From Pyrinomonadaceae bacterium (GTDB lineage: Bacteria > Acidobacteriota > Blastocatellia > Pyrinomonadales > Pyrinomonadaceae): DNA of 64,000 bases. The notes beneath the pieces were generated by a model. It was not told the origin of the DNA. It worked only from the letters and a program-made list of their open reading frames with translations, and made no database searches. Position 1 is the first letter of the stretch, and each line of letters begins with the position of its first letter. The stretch covers positions 1 to 64,000 of the forward strand of contig JAVEDP010000019.1 in assembly GCA_030841085.1 (NCBI GenBank), read 5' to 3'. The position numbers and the translations under genes were made by a program. Positions 26,783 to 36,004 of this stretch are shown in pieces.

Positions 26783-27880
26783 ATGAATAGAGCCATCGCG
26801 TCGCGCGCGAATACATTTCAGGTATCGCAGAAAATGGATGATCCAATCCGCATTCTCGACGCTCATCAGTCAAGGAATTGGACAATCACCCACGACTATC
26901 CAGATCCTGCATTAGAGGAGCATTGGCGCGAATTCTTAACACGCGCCGATTTCCCGTCGCATTACGTGTCACCGGATTACTTTCGCGAGCCCTTTTTTCG
27001 TGACAAAGATCCGTTCGCAATATTAGCGTGGCATGAGGGAAAGATCGTCGGTGCACTAACGGGCATGCATGAAGCGGAACAAGTCCTTTGCGGACAGGAG
27101 TCTCGCCCACAAGCTTGTTTTGACAAATCGATTGATCCGACCATTGCGGCAGAGGGTTTGACTGCGGGCTTGCTGGCCGAGGCCCACTCCGCAGCCCTAA
27201 TAACCCTCTACACATGGTGTCCCGTTGATCGCTTTCTCGCGCATGGCTACCGCGTCGAAAAGAGGCAAGGTGTGGTTATGTTAGACCTCACGAAGGGGCC
27301 TGAGTCTTTATTCAAAGGCTTCTCGAGCAGCCGGCGTACGGATGTTCGCGCGGCAATCAAACGCGGAGTGGAAGTATCGACAGCCGCTGCGCGCGAAGAG
27401 TTTTGGAGTTACTATGAAGTTTATCTCGAATGGTGCGCCCGGAAGAATCTAGTTCCGTCAACTTTTGAAGTCCTCGCCGAAGCATTTTCTCTGACCGACA
27501 ATCGCCGACTCTTTTTGGCCCGTTATGAAGGAAAGGTCATTGCCGGCGTGGTCATTCGCTTCTATCCCAAGGGAGTGATTGAGTACGCAGCCAACTCTTC
27601 CATGAAGGAAAATCTTAAGCTCAAACCCAATGACCTCCTGCAGTGGCGAGTAATCGAGTGGGCTTGCCACGAACGTTATTCGAGTTACAGCCTGGGCGCC
27701 ACTCACCTGTTTGCAAGAAAGATGGGTGGCACAATTGTCCCAGTTTACCGGTATCGTCTTGATCGCACTTGGTTCCGCCGGCATGAGCTCCAGGAGGGTT
27801 TGCAGAATTCTGGCAGGAGAATCTTTAACATTCTCCCGGGAAACCTACAGAAGCAAGCGAAGCGTGCCTTGGGGCGATAA
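26783..27880 (+). CDS. FemAB/GNAT-type acyltransferase of exosortase loci
   Basis: 365 residues with a strong AAGGAGG 7 bp before ATG 26783. The second half matches the FemAB-like GNAT fold: SSRRTDVRAAIKRGVEV, then RLFLARYEGKVIAGVVIRF and KPNDLLQWRVIEWACHE. Related proteins occur in exosortase/PEP-CTERM clusters and probably transfer an acyl or aminoacyl group to a sugar or lipid precursor. The N-terminal 30 residues are not conserved in type and the true start could be the later ATG at 26834. Confidence 0.75.
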   Translation: MNRAIASRANTFQVSQKMDDPIRILDAHQSRNWTITHDYPDPALEEHWREFLTRADFPSHYVSPDYFREPFFRDKDPFAILAWHEGKIVGALTGMHEAEQVLCGQESRPQACFDKSIDPTIAAEGLTAGLLAEAHSAALITLYTWCPVDRFLAHGYRVEKRQGVVMLDLTKGPESLFKGFSSSRRTDVRAAIKRGVEVSTAAAREEFWSYYEVYLEWCARKNLVPSTFEVLAEAFSLTDNRRLFLARYEGKVIAGVVIRFYPKGVIEYAANSSMKENLKLKPNDLLQWRVIEWACHERYSSYSLGATHLFARKMGGTIVPVYRYRLDRTWFRRHELQEGLQNSGRRIFNILPGNLQKQAKRALGR

Positions 27881-27940
27881 ATAATCACTTTAGGACCGCC
27901 CTTAGCAAGATTAGAAGACGCTTGGATTAGGCAGGAACAA

Positions 27941-29881
27941 ATGTGCGGTATCGCCGGATTTGTTAACAGACATGACCATCGCGACACGCGCGCGGCCAAC
28001 GATGTGCTTGATCGGATGTGTCGCGTGATAGCCCATCGCGGGCCCGACGATCAAGGTATGTGGGTCAAAGACCAAGTGGCGCTCGGCATGCGGCGGCTGT
28101 CAATTATCGATCTGGCCGGCGGCCATCAGCCGATGTCGGGCTGCGAGGGCACGGTGACGCTTGTCTTCAATGGCGAGATTTACAACTATCGCGATTTGCA
28201 GCGCGAGCTTGAGTCGCACGGGCATCAATTCAAAACGCATTCGGACACTGAAACAATTGTGCATGCTTACGAAGAGTACGGCGCGGGTTGTCTGGAACAT
28301 TTGCGTGGCATGTTTGCTTTCGCGATCTGGGATGCGCGCAAACGAGAACTTTTCATTGCGCGGGATCGCGTCGGCAAGAAGCCGCTCTATTACACAATCA
28401 CCACTAGCGGCACACTAATTTTTGGATCTGAGTTGAAATCGCTGCGCGAACATCCTGAATTCCGCCGTGAGATCAGTGTAGAAGCCCTCGATTCCTATCT
28501 AACGTTCGGCTATGTTCCCGACCCGCTCACGATTTTCCGCGACGTCCACAAGCTGCCGCCCGGGCATCACCTGACATTCAAAGATGGCCGCGCGCGCGTC
28601 GAGCAGTACTGGGATTTTCCTTATGAGAACGAACAGGAGAATCCGGCGCGAAACGAAGACGAATGCCTGGAAGAATTGCGCGAGCTGCTTGACGAATCGG
28701 TGCGTTTGCGTATGGAAGCAGATGTTCCGCTTGGCGCGTTTCTGTCGGGAGGAATTGATTCGAGCACGGTGGTTGGCCTGATGGCCCGACATGCGACCCA
28801 GCCGGTCAAGACTTTCTCAATCGGCTTTCATGAAGACAGTCATAGCGAATTGAAGTACGCGCGGATCGCAGCACAACGATTTGGGACTGATCATCACGAG
28901 TTCATAGTCACTCCCGATATTTGCGAGATCGTTGACGAACTGGTTTGGCATTTTGACGAGCCCTTCGCCGATTCCTCCGCGATTCCCACTTACATGGTTT
29001 CGAAACTCGCGCGGCAGCATGTCACCGTTGCGCTGTCCGGCGATGGCGGCGATGAAGTCTTTGCCGGATACACTCGTTACGCGCTTGATCGAAAGCGCAG
29101 TGCCTTTGCACATCTGCCGCGCCTGGTGCGGCAAGGCGTGATGCAACCGCTCGGGCGGAATTTGCCGCATGGGGCTTGGGGGCGTAACTATCTGCACAAC
29201 GTCGCGCTGGATCCGCTCGATCGCTATATCGAGGACATTTCTATTTTTACGCGACTGAACAAACCCGCGCTTTACACCGGCGACTTCCGCCGGCAATTGG
29301 CAACGTCCGAAGCGGCGCAGCGTTTTCGCGTTTACGCGGCGCACTCGCGCGCGGACGATCCGCTCGATCCTCTGCTTTACCTCGACAGCAAAACCTATCT
29401 GCCCGGCGATATTCTCACCAAGGTTGACCGAATGAGCATGGCCGCGTCGCTGGAAGTACGCGTACCGTTGCTCGATCACAAACTGATCGAGTTTGTGTGC
29501 ACCCGAATTCCGGCGAGCATGAAGATGAAGGGTTTGGAGACTAAGCACATCTTTAAGCGCGCGGTGCGCAATCTGGTGCCAGCGGAAATTCTGAATCGTC
29601 CGAAGCAGGGCTTTGGTATTCCCATCGACCGATGGATCAACGAACAACTGCGCGAACGCGTGCGCGGCACTCTCACGGAACCACGCACAATGCAGCGCGG
29701 CTATATCGAACCACGTTACGTAAATCTTCTGCTTGACGAAAACCAGCGCGGACGGCGTGATCACGCTGGCGAGTTGTGGGCGCTCTTCATGCTTGAGCTT
29801 TGGCAGCGAACTTTTGTTGACGCCGGAACTGTTTCCGAGGCAAGCAAGGCGACATTTGATCAGGTTGGAGTTCTTGCCTGA
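27941..29881 (+). CDS. asnB: Asparagine synthase-type glutamine amidotransferase (exosortase-associated)
   Basis: 646 residues. Cys2 of MCGIAGF is the class II glutaminase nucleophile, with RGPDDQG and NGEIYNY in the same domain (residues 1-210). The synthase domain has the ATP loop SGGIDSS (269-275) and SGDGGDEVFAGY. Length and form match amidotransferase 1 of exosortase A loci. In such loci these enzymes are thought to amidate a sugar acid, not to make free asparagine. It lies between the FemAB-like gene and glycosyltransferases. The gene symbol is by family only. Confidence 0.85.
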   Translation: MCGIAGFVNRHDHRDTRAANDVLDRMCRVIAHRGPDDQGMWVKDQVALGMRRLSIIDLAGGHQPMSGCEGTVTLVFNGEIYNYRDLQRELESHGHQFKTHSDTETIVHAYEEYGAGCLEHLRGMFAFAIWDARKRELFIARDRVGKKPLYYTITTSGTLIFGSELKSLREHPEFRREISVEALDSYLTFGYVPDPLTIFRDVHKLPPGHHLTFKDGRARVEQYWDFPYENEQENPARNEDECLEELRELLDESVRLRMEADVPLGAFLSGGIDSSTVVGLMARHATQPVKTFSIGFHEDSHSELKYARIAAQRFGTDHHEFIVTPDICEIVDELVWHFDEPFADSSAIPTYMVSKLARQHVTVALSGDGGDEVFAGYTRYALDRKRSAFAHLPRLVRQGVMQPLGRNLPHGAWGRNYLHNVALDPLDRYIEDISIFTRLNKPALYTGDFRRQLATSEAAQRFRVYAAHSRADDPLDPLLYLDSKTYLPGDILTKVDRMSMAASLEVRVPLLDHKLIEFVCTRIPASMKMKGLETKHIFKRAVRNLVPAEILNRPKQGFGIPIDRWINEQLRERVRGTLTEPRTMQRGYIEPRYVNLLLDENQRGRRDHAGELWALFMLELWQRTFVDAGTVSEASKATFDQVGVLA

Positions 29882-29941
29882 GACCTGAACTCGAGTTAGG
29901 TAGAGAGAGTCTCCAGCAAAGATAGCGAAAGGCATTTACCC

Positions 29942-31111
29942 TTGAGACCAAACGTTTTGCACATCATCGACAGCTTCGACCAGGGCGGTAGTGAGCGCCA
30001 GGCGGTCCAACTCGTGCGCTTATTGCACGAGAGCGGACGTTGTCGCGTGCGGCTCGCATGTTTGCAGAACAAGGGATCGTTGCGCGAACAAGCAGACCGA
30101 CTCGGCCTGGGAGAAATTCCCGAGTATCCGCTCACGAGTTTCTATGATCGGAATGCCCTCACCCAACTTCGCCGGCTCGCGCGCTTTCTAAAAGAGAACG
30201 AGATTGACGTCATTCATACGCACGACTTTTACACGAATATTTTTGGCATGACGGCGGCGGCAATGGCGCGCGTGCCCGCGCGAGTGGCATATAAAGGCGA
30301 GACGGAGGGGTTTCGTACGCCAATGCAGAAGCGTCTGGAACGCGGGGCTTTTCGTTTGGCCCATCGAGTCGTTGCTAATTGCGACGCAGTGCGTACACAG
30401 TTGATTCGCGAAGGTGTGCCCGCCGCAAAAGTAATACGGCACTACAACGGTCTCGACCTCAAACGCGTCACCGTGCAGCCAGGTACAACGCGCGATGAAA
30501 TTCTCGCGATGCTTGGTTTGCCGGAACGGCAATTAGTGACAATCGTCGCGAACTTGCAACACCCGGTGAAAGATCATCCGATGTTTTTGCGGGCTGCCGC
30601 GCGCGTGCGGGCTGCGGTTCCCGACGCGGCTTTCGTTATTGCCGGAGAAGGCAAATTGATGGAGGGCTTGCGCCAGTTGTCTGCACAGCTGGGGTTGAAA
30701 GACGATGTGTTCTTCATCGGCAGATGCGAAAAAGTTGCCGAGCTGCTTTCTGTTTCCGACGTGTGTGCGCTGAGTTCCACCGCAGAAGGCTTTTCGAATG
30801 CCATTCTTGAGTACATGGCCGCGGCGCGTCCCGTCGTCGTAACCGATGTCGGCGGCGCGCGCGAAGCCGTGATTGAGGGTAACGCCGGTTACGTCGTTCC
30901 GTCAGGAGGCGACGAACAAATGGCCGCGCGAATGGTCGAACTACTGCGCGACCCTAAACGCGCTCGGGCAATGGGCGAGCGCGGCAGATTGCTGGTTGAA
31001 GAAAAGTTCTCATGTGAGCGGCACCTGCAAAATACGCTTGAGCTGTACGATGAACTAACGGTTCGACGCGTAGCGGCCGTTCGACCCGATATTGCGTTGA
31101 TGCCGCGTTAG
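29942..31111 (+). CDS. Glycosyltransferase family 4
   Basis: 389 residues from TTG 29942 (the text begins RPNVLHIIDSFDQGGSER, typical of GT4 starts). The GT-B layout is complete: an acceptor domain with THDFYTNIFGM, then VVANLQHPVKDHPMFLRAAA, FVIAGEGKLMEGL and the donor site STAEGFSNAILEYMAAARPV. It would add one sugar from a nucleotide donor in the cytoplasm. It follows the amidotransferase by 60 bp and is probably in one operon with it. Confidence 0.85.
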   Translation: MRPNVLHIIDSFDQGGSERQAVQLVRLLHESGRCRVRLACLQNKGSLREQADRLGLGEIPEYPLTSFYDRNALTQLRRLARFLKENEIDVIHTHDFYTNIFGMTAAAMARVPARVAYKGETEGFRTPMQKRLERGAFRLAHRVVANCDAVRTQLIREGVPAAKVIRHYNGLDLKRVTVQPGTTRDEILAMLGLPERQLVTIVANLQHPVKDHPMFLRAAARVRAAVPDAAFVIAGEGKLMEGLRQLSAQLGLKDDVFFIGRCEKVAELLSVSDVCALSSTAEGFSNAILEYMAAARPVVVTDVGGAREAVIEGNAGYVVPSGGDEQMAARMVELLRDPKRARAMGERGRLLVEEKFSCERHLQNTLELYDELTVRRVAAVRPDIALMPR

Positions 31112-31124
31112 CGGGCCTTAAATA

Positions 31125-33125
31125 ATGCTGACTATTCGATCATTCTGGCACCGGACTCCGCGAGTGTGGCGCTTTGCCATCCTTTTCGCGGTCGCGTGGC
31201 CGCTGCTGGCATGGCTTGCGGCCGAAGCCCTCATCGTGAACGCAGATCCGGCGCATGCGGATGCGTTGCTCGTGCTCGCAGGCTCATCTGCTTTCATGGA
31301 GCGCACCCATCAGGCGGCGCAGCTCTTCAAAGATGGTCGCGCGCCGAAACTAATTCTTACCAACGACAACCAGGAGAGCGGATGGTCCGCCGAGTTGCAA
31401 ACCAATCCGCTTTACGTGCAGCGGGCTGCGAGCGAGTTGAAGTTGTTCGGCGTGCCTGAAGAAAGAATTGAAATCGTTCCCGAGGTGGTCTCGAGCACTC
31501 GCGAAGAAGCCGCCCGGGTACGCGAGTACGCGACAACTACCGGGCTGCATTCCATTCTGGTGGTGACGTCCGCCTATCAGGTGCGGCGCGCGCGTTGGAC
31601 CTTCAATCAAATTTTCGCGGGCAGCGGCGTATCCGTTTCTTTCTCGAGCGTGCCGCCCGGCGACCAAATGCCGCAACCGCTGACCTGGTGGTTGCACATT
31701 CGTGGCTGGCGAATGGTGGCGGGCGAGTATGTGAAACTCGTTTACTATTTCATTCGCGGAGTCAGATTTACTGAGACAGCCCACGCCGCAACTACAGTGG
31801 CTGAAACTCCCGCGTCGGAGACCATGTCTGCCATCAAAAACGATCGACGGGTCTATCGAAAGCCGCCTCTGCCGCCCTTACCGCGCGCGGGCGGTAAGTT
31901 CATCGATCCAGTGTTCGGCAGTGAGATCATGCGCGCCACCGACGCGTCGGATGGACCCGCGCCTGGTCTTGGCACCTACTATTCACATTGGCCGACCTTC
32001 AACTGCAACAACACGAAAATGCTCATCCGCAAGGGCGAGACGGGCGAGGCCATCATCAAGGATTTCGACCCAGTCAGTTTTAGTCTCGGTAAAGGCCGCA
32101 TTACCTTGCCCACTGCATTCCCCGTGAACGGAAACCCGAACTGGGAGAGTTCGATCTGGTCAAACACTGATCCGAATATCATCTACACCTTCCCTATTTA
32201 TTACGATGGCGGCATGAAGCTTTATTCGTACAATATTTCCAGTAAAGTTTTCCGACTCATTAAAGACTTCCAGTCGCTATCGGGTGGAAAAGACTATTTG
32301 AAACAGATGTACATGTCGGCCGACGATGATGTGTTTTGCTGGCTGCAGCATCGTGCAGACAGCAACGGCGAACCGATCGCTTACATTGTGTACCAGCGTT
32401 CAACTGATAGAGTGCTGTACCACAACCCGGCGTCTGTTTATGCGGGTGGAATCAATGAAGTGCACGTGGACAAGTCTGGCAAGTGGTTACACATTGTCAT
32501 CCCGACGAAGCAGGCGGATGGGACGGGCACGCGGTTTTTGAACTTGCGCACCGGCGAGTATCAAGCATTGAAGCCGGAGGTGGATCACCCACCGGGTCAT
32601 GGCGACCTGGGTACTGAAATAATAGTTGGTGGTGACAATTATCTGGCCGGCCTGTCTTTCCGAAATCTCAACAACGTGCACTCGTATTATCAAGTGGTTT
32701 CCTTCAAGACTGATCAGGGAGTGGTGGATTGGACAAATGACTTTCACGGTTCAATGCTGGCTAATAATGAGGACTGGATAACTATCGGCACTTATGACGA
32801 CCCCGACATTAAGTTGCCTGACTCAGGATTATTTGAAGACGAGATCCTGCAGGTGGCCCTGGATGGCAGCCAGCGCATCCGCCGTATTTGTCACACACGC
32901 TGCGCCATTGACAACCGCACTATAACGACCGGGTACGGGGCAGCGCCCAAGCCGACCATCAGCAAAGACGGACGCTTCATTGCCTTTACTTCGAATTGGG
33001 AAAAAAGCGGCAGGTACGACCTCTTTATCGTTAGGATTGAGCCAGCGCCGGTGCTTCGCACGGTGCGTCCCGGTCAACCATCAAAGCCCGCGACTCAGCG
33101 TCAGCGCAGAGTTCGACCGGTTTGA
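31125..33125 (+). CDS. DUF218 (YdcF-like) domain fused to a beta-propeller-like domain
   Basis: 666 residues. A membrane helix (about 15-37) leads into a YdcF/DUF218 domain: LLVLAGSSAFMERT, then PKLILTNDN, VVSSTREEAARV and VVTSAYQVRRARW. After a linker (about 220-255) the rest, 260-650, consists of repeating strands with SHWPTFNCNNTKM, NPNWESSIWSNTDPN and DGRFIAFTSNWEKSGRYD, resembling PD40/TolB-type propellers. DUF218 proteins act around lipid carriers and the envelope. The fusion looks unusual to me. The 3' end overlaps a convergent glycosyltransferase by 45 bp. Confidence 0.7.
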   Translation: MLTIRSFWHRTPRVWRFAILFAVAWPLLAWLAAEALIVNADPAHADALLVLAGSSAFMERTHQAAQLFKDGRAPKLILTNDNQESGWSAELQTNPLYVQRAASELKLFGVPEERIEIVPEVVSSTREEAARVREYATTTGLHSILVVTSAYQVRRARWTFNQIFAGSGVSVSFSSVPPGDQMPQPLTWWLHIRGWRMVAGEYVKLVYYFIRGVRFTETAHAATTVAETPASETMSAIKNDRRVYRKPPLPPLPRAGGKFIDPVFGSEIMRATDASDGPAPGLGTYYSHWPTFNCNNTKMLIRKGETGEAIIKDFDPVSFSLGKGRITLPTAFPVNGNPNWESSIWSNTDPNIIYTFPIYYDGGMKLYSYNISSKVFRLIKDFQSLSGGKDYLKQMYMSADDDVFCWLQHRADSNGEPIAYIVYQRSTDRVLYHNPASVYAGGINEVHVDKSGKWLHIVIPTKQADGTGTRFLNLRTGEYQALKPEVDHPPGHGDLGTEIIVGGDNYLAGLSFRNLNNVHSYYQVVSFKTDQGVVDWTNDFHGSMLANNEDWITIGTYDDPDIKLPDSGLFEDEILQVALDGSQRIRRICHTRCAIDNRTITTGYGAAPKPTISKDGRFIAFTSNWEKSGRYDLFIVRIEPAPVLRTVRPGQPSKPATQRQRRVRPV

Positions 33126-34325
33126 TTTCCTTAAACGCGATCGCAGAACTCCTCGATAAATCTCGATCAGAGAACTTGCATAGGCTGCAGGCGAGTAACG
33201 CGTGCCCACCATGGCGAAGGCGTGTGTGGTTAATCTACGGGCCATCTCCTCGTCAGTTAGCACGCGAGTGATCGCTGCAGCCATGGCATGTTTGTCACGG
33301 GCTGGAACGAGTAAAGCGCTGTTGTTGTTTTCTACCATCTCCGGCACTCCGCCCACCGCCGTCGCCACGACGGGAAGATTCGCCGCCATCGCTTCAAGTA
33401 ACACATATGGTGAGCCTTCACTAAGCGATGGCAGGACAAGCACGTCAGCCGCTGCATAGAAAGGCTGCACATCACTCATTTGTCCAGTGAAGATCACACG
33501 ATCGTTAATGCCATAAGCCCGAGCCGACGCTTCCAGCCTGCCGCGTTCCGGTCCGTCACCGACAATAATTAGTTTAGACAAAATGTCGGGATTCGTGTCG
33601 CGCAGAAGGTTGTAGGCCGCGAGCAGATCGATATGGGCCTTCTCTCGTGACAAGCGACCGACAGTCAGCACAAAGCGCTCATCATTCCCGATACCGAGTC
33701 GCGTCTTTAAAGACTGAACGTCGGCGGCGTCAGCCTTCGCCTTCGGGCGAACTGAATTGTGCTGTACCGAGATTTTCTCGAGCGGCACACCGTTACTGCT
33801 TGCCAGTTCTCGTGCAAAAGCCTGGCAAACTGTGACCAGACGATCGGCGTGGGGCAAGGACCAACGATCAAGCCAATTGTAGGCGCGCATCTTCAGGTCA
33901 GTTGTGGTGTAGCCGTGGTGAAAAGCCACCCAGGGATAGTCTTTCCAAAGCCGGGAACGCCACATTAGAAAATGCGACTTGACGGAGTGAGTCACAACCA
34001 GGTCGGGCTTTTGGATGCCGACGATTTTTCTCAGCGCCGCGAGTGTGCGCATGTCGAAACGCCGGCGCTCAGGGACGACTTCAACTTCCAACTTCAGCTT
34101 GCCAGCTGCGGATACAAATTGGTTCGGTGCGCGCGTGGCGTCAGTGGCAGGGCGCTTCCGTTCGAAGGTAACGAGATGCGCTGCGATAGAAGGAAAGTCG
34201 GGGGATTGTTCGTTGAGCTCGCGAGCAGCGCGATGAAACTCAAACACGTTTTTCGCGACCCCATTGATTGTCGTCGCCTCGACAAGCGAAAGAATTCTGA
34301 TAGAAGAGTTTTGATTAATCGTCAC
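33081..34325 (-). CDS. Glycosyltransferase family 4 (minus strand)
   Basis: 414 residues read right to left from ATG 34325. GT-B signatures: PDLVVTHSVKSHFL, RFVLTVGRLSREKAHIDLL, LIIVGDGPERGRLE and SLSEGSPYVLLEAMAANLPV. The opening LSLVEATTINGVAKNV has the Gly loop of GT4 enzymes. It forms a two-gene minus-strand unit with the transferase at 34467. Bases 34326-34466 between them show no gene. Confidence 0.85.
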   Translation of the reverse strand: MTINQNSSIRILSLVEATTINGVAKNVFEFHRAARELNEQSPDFPSIAAHLVTFERKRPATDATRAPNQFVSAAGKLKLEVEVVPERRRFDMRTLAALRKIVGIQKPDLVVTHSVKSHFLMWRSRLWKDYPWVAFHHGYTTTDLKMRAYNWLDRWSLPHADRLVTVCQAFARELASSNGVPLEKISVQHNSVRPKAKADAADVQSLKTRLGIGNDERFVLTVGRLSREKAHIDLLAAYNLLRDTNPDILSKLIIVGDGPERGRLEASARAYGINDRVIFTGQMSDVQPFYAAADVLVLPSLSEGSPYVLLEAMAANLPVVATAVGGVPEMVENNNSALLVPARDKHAMAAAITRVLTDEEMARRLTTHAFAMVGTRYSPAAYASSLIEIYRGVLRSRLRKSNRSNSALTLSRGL

Positions 34326-34466
34326 TATTCTCTAAGCCTCGATCCAGATCCCCGATTACGCAGATTCCACAGATTAGGAAGCAAAAACTGGAAAAAATGC
34401 GGAGCCTGTCAAACCTAAACAGAAGCTGCGTAAGCTGTGTAATCGGCGGTAGCATGAATTCGGCTG

Positions 34467-35747
34467 CTAGTTTTTTTCGTTCATCCGAGCAGCAAGTAAT
34501 CTTTCGTAGATCCCAAACAGCGATTCGCCAGCCCTGGCCCAGTCATAACGGTTGGAAACCAGAGCACGTCCCGCATCGTAAAGTTTCTGGCGCAGTCCTT
34601 CATTCTCCACAACACCGGTGATGGCATCGAGTAGTTGCGCATTTGTATCTGCGATAAGAATGTTTACACCGTGCTGCACTTCCAGGCCCTCCGCTCCGAG
34701 GGTGGTTGATACGACCGCCACGCCTGCGGCCATCGCTTCGAGAATTTTTAGACGGCTTCCGCCACCAACGTTGAGCGGCACAATCGCCGCAACTGCTTCG
34801 AGATAGTATGGACGCACGTCAGCAACCGTGCCGGTTACTTCGATGCCGCGAAGCGATGCGAGCTGCCTGACTTCAGCCGCAGGGTCACGGCCCACGATAG
34901 TCAAAACGAGTTCCGGGTTGCGTTCGTAAATCTGCGGCCAGATCTCGCGAGCGAAATCAACGACCCCATCGATGTTTGCGTGATAGTCCATTGAACCGAC
35001 GAAGACAATTCTGTTCGCCTTGCTCGGCGAAGGCATGACACCATCGATAGCTGCGCGGTCAGGATGCGGGTGAGTAAGCCACGCCGCATGTGCTTTTTCC
35101 ATTTCCTGATCGGAGTAGTAGGCGCTGTCAACTCCGTTTTCAATCACGGAAATTGAACTCGCGGAATCAAGTTGCAGCAATCGCTCTCGGTCCCGCTGGC
35201 TGACAACGACATGGCCATCGAAATCGTGTGTCGCCTTTTGCTCCAGCGTGCGCAGCTGTCGCGCGGTTTTCCGCGCATAAGTTCGGCGCAAGAGATTCGA
35301 CTCGCGTTCGCTGTATCGCTGCATTAGTTCTGATTCGATGTTGTGCCAATCGCAGATGACGTGCGGTCGGGCAGTCGCCGCGCGAAGTATCGGCAGATAC
35401 CCCATCAGATGAATGCTCTCAACCTGAACAACATCGAAGTCCTGTTCGCTCAAAATCTGCGCCAACGCCTGCTTCATTGCGGCCGTGGTGTAATTGAGTA
35501 AGGACAGGGGAGTGCGGCCGACGGCGCCCCGAATAATCTTCGCAGCCGTGTAACCTGGGTCTCGTTTGACAGTTACTACTTTTGCGTAAGGGTTTTCAGG
35601 GTTGTTGGGCGGCTGCTCGTTGCCGCCGAAGGCGAGGAGAGTTACGTCGGCGCGCTCAGCCAGGACTCGCGCGAGGTGGTAGTTTCGCAACTTGGCCCCG
35701 GTGTCGAGCGGCCAGCAGACTCGGGGCGCAAAGTGGAGCACGCGCAT
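34467..35747 (-). CDS. Glycosyltransferase, exosortase-associated sugar transferase type
   Basis: 426 residues from ATG 35747. It starts MRVLHFAPRVCWPLDTGAKL and contains DVVQVESIHLMGYLP, ICDWHNIESELMQRY, RIVFVGSMDYHANIDGV and GGGSRLKILEAMAAGVAVV. This pattern matches the TIGR03087-like transferases that accompany EpsH/XrtA loci. It is probably the first gene of the small minus-strand unit. A shared upstream gap of about 260 bp separates it from the flippase at 36005. Confidence 0.8.
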   Translation of the reverse strand: MRVLHFAPRVCWPLDTGAKLRNYHLARVLAERADVTLLAFGGNEQPPNNPENPYAKVVTVKRDPGYTAAKIIRGAVGRTPLSLLNYTTAAMKQALAQILSEQDFDVVQVESIHLMGYLPILRAATARPHVICDWHNIESELMQRYSERESNLLRRTYARKTARQLRTLEQKATHDFDGHVVVSQRDRERLLQLDSASSISVIENGVDSAYYSDQEMEKAHAAWLTHPHPDRAAIDGVMPSPSKANRIVFVGSMDYHANIDGVVDFAREIWPQIYERNPELVLTIVGRDPAAEVRQLASLRGIEVTGTVADVRPYYLEAVAAIVPLNVGGGSRLKILEAMAAGVAVVSTTLGAEGLEVQHGVNILIADTNAQLLDAITGVVENEGLRQKLYDAGRALVSNRYDWARAGESLFGIYERLLAARMNEKN

Positions 35748-35903
35748 ATTGAATTCTCTTTGTTTCAGTCTATTCTCCTGGTGGAATGCGCCGGATCTGC
35801 ACCTCTGCCAGAGTCCTGGAGGATTCTAACGGCAAAATCGACCGCCGCCGCAAAGTATTTCCGCTTAAGTGACGCGTAAAAGCGCGAAGCTAAGCAAATT
35901 TTC

Positions 35904-35934
35904 TGGATTCAAGCGCCGCTTGTTCCTGTATAAT
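35904..35934 (+). promoter_or_regulatory. Candidate sigma-70 promoter before the flippase gene
   Basis: A perfect TATAAT lies at 35929-35934. A weak TGGATT at 35904-35909 is 19 bp upstream, which is wider than ideal. It faces right toward the gene at 36005, inside the divergent gap. The -10 box is good; the -35 box is poor. Confidence 0.4.
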
Positions 35935-36004
35935 ACTGGCGGCACTCTCGCCGCCTTCCTAACCGTGGCCCGCCGCACGATCCCACACCGAGATAGATTC
36001 CCCG

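Noticed and set aside
28817-29935. 372-codon minus-strand frame opposite the asparagine synthase-like gene
   Set aside because: It mirrors codon bias of the real gene and shows no family pattern.
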